64,000 nt of DNA from Megaustenia siamemsis (taxonomy: Eukaryota; Mollusca; Gastropoda; Stylommatophora; Ariophantidae), in the NCBI GenBank assembly GCA_032433765.1, contig JAVIAB010000073.1, positions 58,523,065-58,587,064 of the forward strand, read 5' to 3'. Positions within the stretch are counted from its first letter, which is position 1, and the number at the start of each line of letters is the position of its first letter. Under the pieces are notes generated by a model. The model searched no databases, was not told the DNA's origin, and saw only the letters and a list, made by a program, of their open reading frames with translations. This document shows positions 1 through 11,205 of this stretch, piece after piece. The translations under genes and the position numbers were made by a program.

Positions 1-215
1 AATAGTGATGGTAGTTGTCCAATGATTTGACAAGCTTTGATGCATCTTGAGTCTATCTCGGCTGTTTGAGAATTGAGTTTGTTACTAAACTGCTTAGGTA
101 TTTCAATCCATCAACCTGTTTTAGTTGCCAGCCTTCTATAGTTATGTTAATATTCTGTTTCTCTTTTGCGACATTCATGATTTCTGTTTTCAGTTGTTGT
201 CATGTAGAAATCGGG
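1..215 (-). mobile_element. LINE family B fragment, cut by the left window edge
   Basis: This stretch matches the segment at about 24197-24410 almost base for base over the shared run 'caatgatttgacaagctttg' and onward. It is therefore a minus-strand copy of the same non-LTR retrotransposon family (also at 35332 and 39338). The matching part encodes the region just after the reverse transcriptase, with the 'LKQVEEFKYLG'-type motif. The 3' end lies beyond the left edge. Similarity fades near 215. No intact frame remains. Confidence 0.6.
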
Positions 216-419
216 GTTTTTCTTTTGGTATGCAGCGGGATGTTTTCATGTAAAACGCACGAGCTTCCAGGTTGGGCAGAGCTCATTCTCGTCAGATCTG
301 GAAAGCATATGAACCCTTGTGTTTCAATATAACTCAAATCTGGTGTGATGAATAATAGAAGGTGACATTTTTATCAAGGCCTCATTTTTAATCTCATCTT
401 CCTAGTATTTTTTACTTTT

Positions 420-790
420 CATTCATTTCACTGTCGGTCCGAAATACGGCGGGAAGTCATGATTCTCCAACGATTGACGATTTGCTGCTAGTTCTTATCG
501 TTCTTGGTTGTTTCTTGCTTCCATGGTTGAACCTTCCCTAGTAATTGTTCTGCGTTCTGCGTGGAGATTCTCTTGGTCTGCTTTGTTTTTCTTTTACCAG
601 ATGGTTTCCACATGAATGCCCCATGGGAAAGTATTCCTTCATTGTTTCCCAGAAACCAATGTGTTTCCAACGCCGGGTTCTTATAAGGCTCGACGCATAT
701 TCTCATTTCGATTCTTCTTTAATACTCTCATTTCTAATATATACCTTCTAGCTTATGTTTAAGATCATGCAGACATTTATTTTCAAGAGC
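420..790 (-). mobile_element. LINE 3' end, decayed (related to family G)
   Basis: Read on the minus strand, this region contains 'HGAFMWKPSGKRKTKQTKR' (open frame 706-488) and, in a shifted frame, 'RTRRWKHIG' upstream of it. These match the C-terminal tail of the family at 24860-25175 ('RRRWRWIG', 'WNPQGKRQRGRARNSWRR'). Several frameshifts separate the motifs, so it is a dead 5'-truncated copy. The downstream end is approximate. Assignment rests on motif order, not an alignment. Confidence 0.45.
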
Positions 791-1133
791 GTTTAATTTC
801 CTATCTAAAGTCTTGGTGGATTTTCTGACACTCACATACATATGTTAGCACTGGTATCTCACATGAGTTGAATAATTTAAGTTTTATTCTTTTACTGAGT
901 ACTTTTGTTATCCTGACGCTCGTCAGTTTGTTGAAAGAATTTTGTCTTGTGCGATTTTCAACAGCTTTTATTATTGTATTTCATTTTGCGTGTTGCTGTT
1001 TTGCCCTTGTAACTTTTTCAAGAATTTTGTTCATGACTTTGGTAGAACTTAAAATAGTAACAAATAAATAAATATAATTATGAATGAAAACTTTCAAAAT
1101 GAGAAACAAACAAAAAATATATATAGAGAGACA
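791..1133. other. AT-rich spacer, nothing recognised
   Basis: No gene, RNA or known repeat recognised. A 67-codon plus-strand open frame at 868-1071 is hydrophobic and T-rich and looks like chance in AT-rich DNA. Confidence 0.4.
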
Positions 1134-1146
1134 ATGATATGTTTAC

Positions 1147-1366
1147 CACAAAGGACGAGGGGTAGGGTTCGATCCCAACCGACGGCTTCCGGGTTCACGA
1201 AGCCTTAAATGGGTACCGATTATTTTTCTGGGAAAGTAAAACGGCACGGGCGTAATACCGACCACATTACTCTAAAAATCATATGCTGAAGGTCTGTAAA
1301 ATTTATCGTCACTAACACCATATTCCCTATACGCCACTTGGCGTGAAGGGGGTACTTTACTTTACT
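1147..1366 (+). mobile_element. tRNA-derived SINE, 5'-truncated, with perfect 13-bp target-site duplication
   Basis: The element keeps the box B word 'ggttcgatccc', the body and the 3' end '...tactttactttact', and lacks the box A head present in other copies (for example 16184). It is flanked by a perfect 13-bp direct repeat, 'atgatatgtttac', at 1134-1146 and 1367-1379. That is the signature of target-primed reverse transcription. The body (cgtaataccgaccacatta... to ...cacttggcgtga) is shared with copies at 6964, 16184, 29583, 38813 and 56226. The tail is T-rich, (TTTAC)n, rather than poly(A). Noncoding. Confidence 0.88.
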
Positions 1367-1379
1367 ATGATATGTTTAC

Positions 1380-1751
1380 AGCAATCGAAAACATACTAAT
1401 TTTATGGCTGATTTGTAGCAAACACAAAGCGCAATATTTGCCGATATCTCATTGCTGTAATCACAGTATGTGCTTTAGTCACGCGGCAATGTATGCATGT
1501 ATACCAGAAATAGTAACTTTAATATCTAGCTTGATCTGGCGATATGTTTGGTTTGTTGTTTGAGTTCACGAGCTCTGTCGAAGTTCCGAGAGACCGAAAA
1601 TTGCTTGTATTTGGCTTTTTCCATGTAACCGTATTCTCAGGTGTCCCTCACCATACTGGCAGATATTTTCCTATTTTTGAGGTACTGATGTCTTGAAATT
1701 TTGGGTAGAATTTCTTTCATGAATGCTTCCCTGGAAGCGATCATTTCCACC
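1380..1751. other. Spacer, nothing recognised
   Basis: No homology or structure recognised in this stretch between the SINE and the minisatellite. Open frames are short. Confidence 0.35.
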
Positions 1752-2085
1752 CTACTCTTTTCGATTTCGAATTGCCAACTTTAATCTACTCTTTTCGATT
1801 TCGAATTGCCAACTTTAATCTACTCTTTTCGATTTCGAATTTCCAACTTTAATCTACTCTTTTCGATTTCGAATTTCCAACTTTAATCTACTCTTTTCGA
1901 TTTCGAATTGCCAACTTTAATCTACTCTTTTCGATTTCTAATTGCCAACTTTAAATCTACTTTTTTCGATTTCGAATTGCCAACTTTAATCTACTCTTTT
2001 CGATTTCGAATTTCCAACTTTAATCTACTCTTTTCGATTTCGAATTGCCAACTTTAAATCTACTTTTTTCGATTTCTATCAACTA
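1752..2085. repeat. Minisatellite, 34-bp unit, about 9.6 copies
   Basis: Direct tandem repeats built on 'ctcttttcgatttcgaattg' followed by 'ccaactttaatcta'. Copies differ by single substitutions (gaattg versus gaattt) and by one-base insertions ('tttaaatcta'). Two variant forms alternate, suggesting local duplication of short blocks. Noncoding. Confidence 0.92.
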
Positions 2086-2139
2086 ATTGTTCTCTAACGT
2101 GGAAACATGACCATATGTTTATTTACGCTATCCTTGAGG

Positions 2140-2290
2140 GCAAGGCATCGGATCATTAATGAGGGATCGTGGATTCAATATGGAAAAATGCCCACTTCCT
2201 TTGGAGGGATTCAAACCCAGGACCTTCCTGTCAAGCCGCCGACGTCTTACCGCCTAGACCATCAGTTCCCACATCCAGGCAAATCAAAAA
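2140..2290 (-). mobile_element. Second tRNA-like SINE type (single copy in window)
   Basis: On the minus strand the region reads 'tggtctaggcggtaagacg' (A-box-like, TGGYNNANNGG) followed about 35 bases later by 'ggtttgaatcc' (B-box-like, GGTTCGANTCC). This spacing and order are those of an internal pol III promoter from a tRNA-related SINE. It differs clearly from the abundant SINE family of the window. A decayed tRNA pseudogene is the alternative. No cloverleaf with a convincing acceptor stem was found. Confidence 0.5.
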
Positions 2291-2495
2291 CCAAGGAAGC
2301 GGGTCTAAACAGATAGGTTCTGAAAACAAAGTCAACTGCAGCTTGTCAACAGTGAGTCTATAATTAAGTTCGTCGAAGATGACACAAATCTTATCTTACC
2401 TGTGACTTCATCTTTTATAATTAGTTATAACTCCCCCTTTTCAATATGTTTGGTGTCTCTTGTAAATGTCTCCCTCTCCCCATCTTCCTCACTCG

Positions 2496-2538
2496 CTCTC
2501 TATCTCTCATTCAAATTCATTGGATGAGAGATAGAGAG
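2496..2538. repeat. Perfect inverted repeat, 15-bp arms
   Basis: Arms 'ctctctatctctcat' (2496-2510) and its exact reverse complement (2524-2538) enclose a 13-base spacer. It lies next to CT-rich sequence, so strand exchange within a simple repeat could have made it. Confidence 0.7.
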
Positions 2539-3293
2539 ATAATCTAGTTCTCATATGGCCTAGTAATTATATCCTCTCACCTGTACCTGATTCTCTAACA
2601 CAAAAAAATGGGTATGCGTTTAACGCTCACACTTCATCTTTAGTTAACAATAGTGCAATAGTGTGAGTATTTCGTTTGCACGAAAACACAACAAACAGGA
2701 CAAAATCATATAAACCAAATTTTTTTTTCTTCTGAAAGATAAAATAGCGGTAATAACTGGATATGTAGCAGGTTTAAAAGGCGTACTCAATTTCTTAACC
2801 AAGCGAAAAGTCCGGACATTGAAATTGCAAGACCGTCTGATTGTAAGCTTAGTCACGTTGTCACATTTTGTCTAGCATTACTTTGGGGCTCAAGTCTGCA
2901 AACAGATCTTCTGATTATGCTCAATGTCTACGTTTTTCTGTAGATAAATTTGCATAACTAGCGTGGCTTTATTTGAGACAATCTTGCATGCCAAGGGACA
3001 AAACACATCAAGACAGTTCTTTAGTTCTCTGTTTCCGTCAGATTATATAAAAAAATACATATTTTTCCCAATTGCATTGTACGTGTCTTTCTTTATATAA
3101 AACGTCATCTTTAGAAAGAGTGAAAAAGTGGAGCTTAATAACAAAAGAAACAACAAATGTGATGTTAAACCAAGACATATTTGAAGACAAAGATTTAGAA
3201 AGCAATATTTTAGTATTAGCCTTAAAAGTCATGAAACCAGTATTTGAATGCTTTGTCTCCTGCATGAAGGCACTCGTGGAAAAAGTTACGTGT
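2539..3293. other. Spacer, nothing recognised
   Basis: AT-rich sequence without recognisable coding or repeat content. Short open frames here (for example 2644-2856 minus) lack any known motif. Confidence 0.35.
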
Positions 3294-4199
3294 TCAGTGA
3301 CACACAGAAATTGAGAATAAATTGTAGAAACAGCTACGTGTTCCATGACACACAAAACTAGAGAATAAATTGTGGAAACAGCTACGTGTTCCATAACACA
3401 CAAAACTAGAGAATAAATTGTGGAAACAGCTACGTGTTCCATGACACACAAAACTAGAGAATAAATTGTGGAAACAGCTACGTGTTCCATGACACACAAA
3501 ACTAGAGAATAAATTGTGGAAACAGCTACGTGTTCCATGACACACAAAACTAGAGAATAAATTGTGGAAACAGCTACGTGTTCCATGACACACAAAACTA
3601 GAGAATAAATTGTGGAAACAGCTACGTGTTCCATGACACACAAAACTAGAGAATAAATTGTGGAAACAGCTACGTGTTCCATGACACACAAAACTAGAGA
3701 ATAAATTGTGGAAACAGCTATGTGTTTCATGACACACAAAACTAGAGAATAAATTGTGTAAACAGCTACGTGTTCCATGACACACAAAACTAGAGAATAA
3801 ATTGTGGAAACAGCTATGTGTTTCATGACACACAAAACTAGAGAATAAATTGTGGAAACAGCTATGTGTTTCATGACACACAAAACTAGAGAATAAATTG
3901 TGGAAACAGCTATGTGTTTCATGACACACAAAACTAGAGAATAAATTGTGGAAACAGCTATGTGTTTCATGACACACAAAACTAGAGAATAAATTGTGGA
4001 AACAGCTACGTGTTCCATGACACACAAAACTAGAGAATAAATTGTGGAAACAGCTACGTGTTCCATGACACACAAAACTAGAGAATAAATTGTGGAAACA
4101 GCTACGTGTTCCATGACACACAAAACTAGAGAATAAATTGTGGAAACAGCTACGTGTTCCATGACACACAAAACTAGAGAATAAATTGTGGAAACAGCC
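3294..4199. repeat. Minisatellite, 48-bp unit, about 19 copies
   Basis: Units contain 'gtgttccatgacacacaaaa' plus 'ctagagaataaattgtggaaacagctac'. The copies are highly similar. Two subtypes exist (acgtgttccatg and atgtgtttcatg), with the second clustered at about 3720-3960. Because 48 is divisible by three, two minus-strand frames stay open: 3038-4312 (424 codons, 16-residue repeat 'MEHVAVSTIYSLVLCV') and 3294-4169. The subtypes change E to K and V to I in the first frame, which gives no sign of constraint on a protein, so I treat the frames as artefacts. Confidence 0.95.
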
Positions 4200-4284
4200 G
4201 TGTCAGAAAGAGAAAACGCCAAAACTACAACAATCTTCTGAACTTCAGCCTGGTAAATAAAACTGGCTAAAATGAATTGTGTCA

Positions 4285-5606
4285 AACACAAATCTATAAG
4301 TGTGAAAATCACAACTTGCTTACACTACAACAATCAATAAGTGTGTAAATCACAACTTGCTTACACTACAACAATCAATAAGTGTGTAAATCACACCTTG
4401 CTTACACTACAACAATCAATAAGTGTGAAAATCACACCTTGCTTACAATACAACAATCAATAAGTGTGTAAATCACACCTTGCTTACACTACAACAATCA
4501 ATAAGCGTGTAAATCACAACTTGCTTACACTACAACAATCTATAAGTGTGAAAATCACACCTTGCTTACACTACAACAATCTATAAGTGTGAAAATCACA
4601 CCTTGCTTACACTACAACAATCAATAAGTGTGTAAATCACACCTTGCTTACAATACAACAATCAATAAGTGTGTAAATCACACCTTGCTTACACTACAAC
4701 AATCAATAAGTGTGAAAATCACACCTTGCTTACAATACAACAATCAATAAGTGTGTAAATCACAACTTGCTTACAATACAACAATCAATAAGCGTGTAAA
4801 TCACACTTTGCTCACAATACAACAATCAATAAGCGTGTAAATCACACTTTGTTCACAATACAACAATCAATAAGCGTGTAAATCACACTTTGCTCAAAAT
4901 ACAACAATCAATAAGCGTGTAAATCACACTTTGCTCACAATACAACATTCAATAAGTATGAAAATCACGCCCTGCTCACAATACAACAATCAATAAGTGT
5001 GAAAATCACGCCTTGCTTACAATACAACATTCAATAAGTGTGAAAATCACGCCTTGCTTACAATACAACAATCAATAAGTGTGAAAATCACGCCTTGCTT
5101 ACAATATAACAATCAATAAGTGTGAAAATCACGCCTTGCTCACAATACAACAATCAATAAGTGTGAAAATCACGCCTTGCTCACAATACAACAATCAATA
5201 AGTGTGCTAATCACACTTTGCTCACAATACAACAATCAATAAGCGTGTAAATCACACTTTGTTCACAATACAACAATCAATAAGCGTGTAAATCACACTT
5301 TGCTCAGAATACAACAATCAATAAGTGTGAAAATCACACTTTGCTCACAATACAACAGTCAATAAGCGTGTAAATCACACTTTGCTCACAATACAACATT
5401 CAATAAGTGTGAAAATCACGCCTTGCTTACAATACAACAATCCATAAGTGTGTAAATCACACTTTGCTCACAATACAACAATCAATAAGCGTGTAAATCA
5501 CACTTTGCTCACAATACAACAATCAATAAGCGTGTAAATCACACTTTGCTCACAATACAACAATCAATAAGGGTGTAAATCACACTTTGCTCACAATACA
5601 ACAATT
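4285..5606. repeat. Minisatellite, 41-bp unit, about 32 copies
   Basis: Units run 'caataagtgtgtaaatcaca', 'ccttgcttacactacaacaat'. Each unit holds a short imperfect inverted repeat, 'aagtgtg' then about five bases then 'cacac(c)tt'. Subtypes with 'cacgcc', 'cacactttgctcac' and 'aagcgtg' occur in runs, so the array has been locally homogenised several times. It starts about 85 bp after the 48-bp array. Confidence 0.95.
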
Positions 5607-5654
5607 TAAATTTGCTTTAATACAGCGGTTTTTGAATTTTTCATTATCACACAG

Positions 5655-5830
5655 CTTCTTTAAATATCTGATGTACCCGTGGACCACCTAGATTCAGCTA
5701 AAAAATATCTGATTTACCTGTGGACTACCTAGATTCAGCTCCGAAATATCTGATGTGCCTGTGGACCACCTTGACTTCGCTCAGAAATATCTGACGTGCA
5801 TGCGCACCAGATTTAGCTCAGATTTAAAAT
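5655..5830. repeat. Degenerate minisatellite, about 43-bp unit, four copies
   Basis: Four diverged copies of a unit with 'aaatatctgatgtacc' and 'gtggaccacctagattcagc'. This is the third of four consecutive arrays between 3.3 and 6.6 kb, and the shortest and most diverged. Confidence 0.75.
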
Positions 5831-5835
5831 CCTAA

Positions 5836-6562
5836 AGTGCATCTTTATGTAATAACTCTATTTCAGTTGGAGATAACAAAATAATTCCTCCACTTTATAT
5901 AACAAACTCTATTTCAGTTGGAGATAACAAAACAATTCCTCCACTTTATATAACAAACTCTATTTCAGTTGAAGATAACAAAATAATTCTTCCACTTTAT
6001 ATAACAAACTCTATTTCAGTTGGAGATAACACAATAATTCCTCCACTTTATATAACAAACTTTATTTCAGTTGGAGATAACAAAATAATTCCTCCACTTT
6101 ATATAACAACTCTATTTCAGTTGGAGATAACAAAATAATTCCTCCACTTTATATAACAACTCTGTTTCAGTTGGAGATACAATAATTCCTCCACTTTATA
6201 TAACAAACTCTATTTCAGTTTTTAGATAACAAAATAATTCCTCCACTTTATATAACAAACTCTATTTCAGTTGGAGATAACAAAATAATTCCTCCACTTT
6301 ATATAACAAACTCTATTTCAGTTGGAGATAACAAAATAATCCTCCACTTTATATAACAGACTCTATTGCAGTTAGAGATAACAAAATAATTCCTCCACTT
6401 TATATAACAACTCTATTTCAGTTGGAGATAACACAATAATTCCTCCACTTTATATAACAAACTCTATTTCAGTTGGAGATAACACAATAATTCCTCCACT
6501 TTATATAACAAACTCTATTTCAGTTGTAGATAACAAAATAATATCTCTATTTTATATAAGTC
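5836..6562. repeat. Minisatellite, 51-bp unit, about 14 copies
   Basis: Units contain 'ctctatttcagttggagata' and 'acaaaataattcctccactttatata'. Copies vary by one- to four-base indels (ataacaactct, tttttagataac). Fourth array of the cluster. It has no sequence similarity to the other three that I can see. Confidence 0.94.
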
Positions 6563-6963
6563 ACATCCATTCAAACGAAATGTTTGCTATTGGAAAATAA
6601 TGAACAAGCAAAAAAAAAAACAAAAACATTTGAGGCAAGATGAATAATGTTCAACAGTAGAATGTTAAGGTCTTTGTACAAATAATAGGAGTATTGAAAC
6701 TATCTTGAATAAAGACTTGCACAAAGAGGAACTCTGAATAGTTTTATAAAACAAAATAAATCAGTTTACTCTTTGTTGTCCATGTCTTGATAACAAGAAC
6801 ATTTGAAAAGACATCATGAAAATAAAGGAACGGTGAGTCAGAAAGCGTCAAAGACAAAATATGGTACAAACTCAACGACTTGGCATAGGAATAGATTGAA
6901 CTAAGGAACATCAATAAACTATTGGAAAGACATACATACGTCCTTGGTCATCGCCATAAAAAA
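6563..6963. other. AT-rich spacer, nothing recognised
   Basis: No coding or structural signal recognised between the 51-bp array and the SINE. Confidence 0.35.
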
Positions 6964-7211
6964 AAAGTAAAGTGCCCCATCACGCCAAATGGTGTATAGG
7001 GAATATGGTGCTAGTAACCATACTTTTTATAGACCTTCGGCACATGATTTTGGGGGTAATGTGGTCGGTATTACGCCCGTGCCGCTTTACTTTCCCAGAA
7101 AAAAAATCCGCTACCTATTTAAGGCTAGGTGAACCCGGAGGCCGTCGATCAGGATTGAGCCTCTCGTCCTTTGTAGTCCAACTCACTAACCACTGATCTA
7201 TCGCGGCTCCC
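6964..7211 (-). mobile_element. tRNA-derived SINE, near full length
   Basis: Reverse-oriented copy of the window's main SINE. It begins at its 3' end with 'aaaaaaaaagtaaagtgccc' and ends with 'atctatcgcggctcc', the complement of the tRNA-like head 'agccgcgatag'. The box A and box B regions are present but mutated: the B-box region reads 'gatcaggattgagcc'. An open frame of 74 codons on the plus strand is incidental. No clear target-site duplication was found. Confidence 0.85.
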
Positions 7212-7689
7212 GGGTATGACCATGGTACCTGGTAATTGAGATGAATTGTTGTTTTCATGTTTGTTGAATCATTATTCTCTTTCGTCATCTCATTGTTTTG
7301 TAACTTTCAATGGAATCCTCAATGTTCTTCAATAAAAATCATATAGCAGAGGCTTCAAGTTATAATTCTGTTTTATTAATCTTTCCAATACATAATAATC
7401 GTATCTGAAAATAAATACGACTCTCTCCATGATAAAAACACATCCTGTAGAAGTGCATTGAACTGTGAGAGCTGCGGAAAACGCACTTAATAAACCTGAC
7501 TTAAAATGCAATTTTAAATATCTGCAGTGATAAAATCTATTATTCTATTGAGAATGTGATAATTCAATGCAAATATTAGTGCCAAATAGAGTAATCGATA
7601 TTTTCTAATAAAGACAAGAATATTTGAAGAAGAATTCTTTGCTTCATTTCTTTTATTCTAGCTTCATTATCATTCAAGTGAATGGGAAT
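7212..7689. other. Spacer, nothing recognised
   Basis: AT-rich sequence, no recognisable feature. Confidence 0.3.
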
Positions 7690-8340
7690 ATTTATTGTAA
7701 TCGAACTTGGTCACACTTTAGGTACGTTGACTTTCTGACGACATCGATAGTTTGTGAACCTGCATGCACACCAGATCTCTTGTGGGACACTCCTGCTGTT
7801 GTATCTCAGTTTCATGTTTTCTATGTTCAAATGTAGTGCCATTAGTTGGTCTGCTCTGCTTCATCTACCTGGAACAATGATTTTATTACTGTTCCTGTGT
7901 ATTTTGATGGTCCATATAATTTGGATTTCTTCTGTACGTTGTTCTTTATAATCCAGTTCTTTTGTATGTTTAGGTTATTTAATATGTCTTCATTCCACCT
8001 TTCCATACTCGAACGTATCCCAAGGACTTTTCTGTAGCGTTTTATTCCAAATGAACCAATTTTATTCACTGCTATTTGTGAGATTTGTCCACGACACACA
8101 ACCATATGTTGTTACTGGATAGATACATGTCCTTAGTTGTTTTAGCTTTACTGTTTTGTTGGTATGTGTTTTCCGTGACTCTTACATGATTGATGTCTTC
8201 CTGTTAGTCGTCTTTCAATCTTTCTCTGGCAGTTTTCTTTGCTACTGATCACAGTAACCAGATATGAATAGTTTGTTACATCTACATGTCCTTCGTTGTC
8301 AATAATGATTCTGTATTGACTTTTATTGGTGGACATTGTA
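7690..8340 (-). mobile_element. LINE C-terminal relic (separate family)
   Basis: Read on the minus strand from 8340 leftwards, short blocks appear in the order expected downstream of a LINE reverse transcriptase: 'IDNEGHVDVTNYSYLVTVIS', 'RKIERRLT', 'IGSFGIKRYRKVLGI' and 'ERWNEDILNNLNIQKNW'. These correspond to the 'F.YLGT.I.SDG', 'EI..RI', 'EM..YRRML.I.W' and 'NEDVL..L' blocks of other families here. Stops and frameshifts are frequent, so the copy is dead. The left boundary is uncertain. It abuts the (TCA)n tail of the next element. Confidence 0.5.
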
Positions 8341-8341
8341 T

Positions 8342-8930
8342 TCATCATCATCAAGTACCACACCTGCTGCTGTAGATCATCCTATCTGTCCACAACTTTC
8401 GATCTCGACAGTTATGTATCATTTCCGTTGTTGACCTTCTGCCAAGCCATTTTTCTGTGGCTGTCAGATATCTTTTCGCTTTGCTTCATTCTCTCTTCGT
8501 CCCTCAATTTTTCAAGTTGTCACAATATATTCCAGCTGTTCCCATCTCACTACATGGCCAAAAAATGATAATTGTTTCTTCCTAGGATTGGATATTAGCT
8601 CTCTCCCTTTGCTTTGGCCTCTTTCAGAACGTTTTCATTACTATCTTAGCTGTCCATGGCATTATCAATATTCTTCTGTAAAACCATATTTCTACAGCCT
8701 TCAGTGGTTTTCTTGTCTGTTGTCCCATTGTCCATGATTCACATGCGTATGTTAAAATTGGGTCTAAATAACATTTAAGAACATTTTTCTTGTTTCTATT
8801 GTCAAAATGGATGGCACAGTATCTTCCTCATTTTTGAGAAACATGTTTTTGCCTGAGCCATTCTGCATCTTACCTCTGTTGTACATCTACCATCTGAGGT
8901 TAACATTGTTCCCAGATGTGTAAATTTGTT
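8342..8930 (-). mobile_element. LINE family A1, 5'-truncated copy
   Basis: Starts with 'catcatcatcaagtacc', the complement of the family's tail, and runs to 'ccatctgaggttaacattgttccca', the complement of the 'LGT(L/M)LTSDGRCT' coding block. The order of blocks matches the plus-strand copy at 13552-14128. Frameshifts break the frame, and short open pieces on either strand are shadows. It is truncated just upstream of '[10 protein letters not shown]', so only the post-RT C-terminal region is present. Confidence 0.8.
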
Positions 8931-10408
8931 ATAATATATAATGTATGATCTTTTTCGTCTTGTCAGATGGTCTAGTAGAGGCTATTGTGTATTTTTTGAG
9001 GTTTTTGTCGAACAGCTTCTCTCGTGGCTAATTCTACCAACGTTTGACAAACACACGCGGTCACAGAATGAACAAGTCAGGCCCACTTGTCCACAGGGTT
9101 TTCCATCCTTTTTCATGAGTCTTTTCTCTTCTAAGTTTTACCTTTGCATAGTCTCAAATGATGTTATATTGTTCCTTATACATGCTCTCCATGATGTGCA
9201 ATATAATAATAATAATAATAATGGCCACTACCATCGTCTAGTTTTTCTCACATGGCTCCCCTGGTGGTTACTGTTAAGTTCTCTCGCTCTGACTGAGGTG
9301 TCACCTTACTTTACTTACCTCTTCACCTTTCACCTTTCACCTTTGAGAGGAATAGTACAATGTTAGATTTACTATTCACAGTTTACTCATACTTGGTAGT
9401 TGCCCTTCCTTCTGTTTACTTTGATTTTATTCAGATCGTTAGTAAATTGTCTTGGAGACTAATAGACTGCTCTTGTTGTGTAATTTGTGAACCTCCCTTC
9501 AATCAAATCACATTGGTTAAACCTTGGAGAACGATAGTAAGAGTCTGCTCACAAAACTCTTCTAAAAGCATTCGATAACAAGTTCTCACTCCAGATCTCG
9601 GAATATAACCATTACATTAGTGGGCGGTGTCAGCGACGAGTGGGTTTCTCGTCAAAGCTCGCGGACTGCTAGAGAGAGAGAGAGTAAGATAGAGGCATTC
9701 TTTATGGATGCAATCTGCTTGTTTGGACTAAACGATTTGATTTGACTTTTATTAGCCAAACTGGCCAAGTATGGAGTCAAACAAGCATTTATATAAGTTT
9801 GTATCAATAAGTCGATGGCCAGAGAACGGCAGCTCTTGAAACAATTTTATAGACTGTTATGATAAAAGCAAACCGGTATTTGTGATATAGTTGTACCTAT
9901 AGTTCTGCATGTAAATAGTTGGATTAATCTTTTAAAAACATTTAATCTACATATGCTTAAATTAAATTTGAAAACGTGTTTTAGCGTTGCACAATTAATT
10001 TAAGAGTAACATAATTTAATCCAATTAATTATTTATTGCAACCGCTTTTTTCATTTGTTATGTTTAGTTAAATTATCCTGGCGAATATACATTTACTATA
10101 GATAACATTAGTTCCTGTAGTAATTTGTGATAATGCAGACGTTCAAGTAAAGGTTTGTACATTTGTTACATTATGTTGCTTAACTATATTTTTTTTCACT
10201 TTCAATTTCTATTTTTGTAAATGTGGCTAGGTATTCTGGGGTAACATTCACATCTTGATTCCTTGTAATAAACTTGTAAAATACCCGCTCAAAATATACA
10301 TACATGATTGTGTTTACGCAAGCTTTGTAACATCATGATATATATTAAATCTGTGCGGTAAGACTGTGCGTACATCTATAACGGAAACATTTGTGATATT
10401 AGTACATT
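8931..10408. other. Spacer with a short (AAT)n microsatellite
   Basis: No gene recognised. A short AAT run lies at about 9202-9222 and a GA run at about 9671-9686. The open frame 8941-9366 has no recognisable domain. Confidence 0.35.
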
Positions 10409-11205
10409 CATCGTCATCATCATCAAGTAGCGGGCCTGCTGGCGCAGGTGATCATGTCTCTCCACAATTTTTGATCTCGACAGTTATTTATCATTTCTGT
10501 TGTTGACCTTCTGCCAAGCCATTCTCTTAAGCTGTCTGGTATTTTTCTCTTTGCTTTCCTCTATCTCTTCATCCCTCAATTTCCCAGTTGTTACAATATA
10601 TTCCAGTTGTTCTCTTCTCATTACATGGCCAAAAATATGATGATTGTTTTTTTCTCCTAATATTGGAAATTAGCTCTCTTTTGCTTTGACCCTTTCAGAA
10701 CGTTTTCATTACTCTTCTTAGCTGTATATGGTGTTCTCAACATTCTTCTGTAAAACCACATATCTACAGACTCCAGTGATTTTCTTGTTTGTTGTCCTTT
10801 TGTCTATGATTCACATCCATATGTTAAGACTGACTCTACATAACATTTAAGAACTATTTTTATTGTTTCGATTGTCAAAAATGGATTGCATATTATCTTC
10901 CTCATTTTTGGAAAGCTGCTTTTGCCTGAGCAATTCTGCATCTCACTTCTTTTGTACATCTTCCGTCTGAGGTTAACAAAGTTCCCAAATATTTAAATTC
11001 ATGTACCTGTTTTAATATTGTTCCACTTGTCTTTATTTTGCACTGAAGTGATGTCTTTTTCTTTGTTGTTACCATTACTTCAGTCTTTTTGCTATTAAGG
11101 CTGAGCTCTTTATTTTTGCTTTCTTTCACTATAATGTCTAACATTTCTTGTAACTCATTTTCACTCTTAACGATTAAGACTGTATCATCAGCATAACTTA
11201 GATTC
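10409..11205 (-). mobile_element. LINE family A1, 5'-truncated copy reaching into RT motif C
   Basis: The left end carries the tail complement 'catcatcatcaagtagcggg'. The right part encodes, on the minus strand at 11228-10902, '[18 protein letters not shown]' and '[20 protein letters not shown]'. The YADD catalytic motif of the reverse transcriptase is intact here, but everything upstream of it is missing. The C-terminal half is split by frameshifts. The same arrangement is seen at 58020-59448, which is longer. Confidence 0.85.

Noticed and set aside
3294..4169. 291-codon minus-strand frame with repeated 'CHGTRSCFHNLFSSFV'
   Set aside because: It is the second open frame of the 48-bp minisatellite; no start context, domain or constraint.
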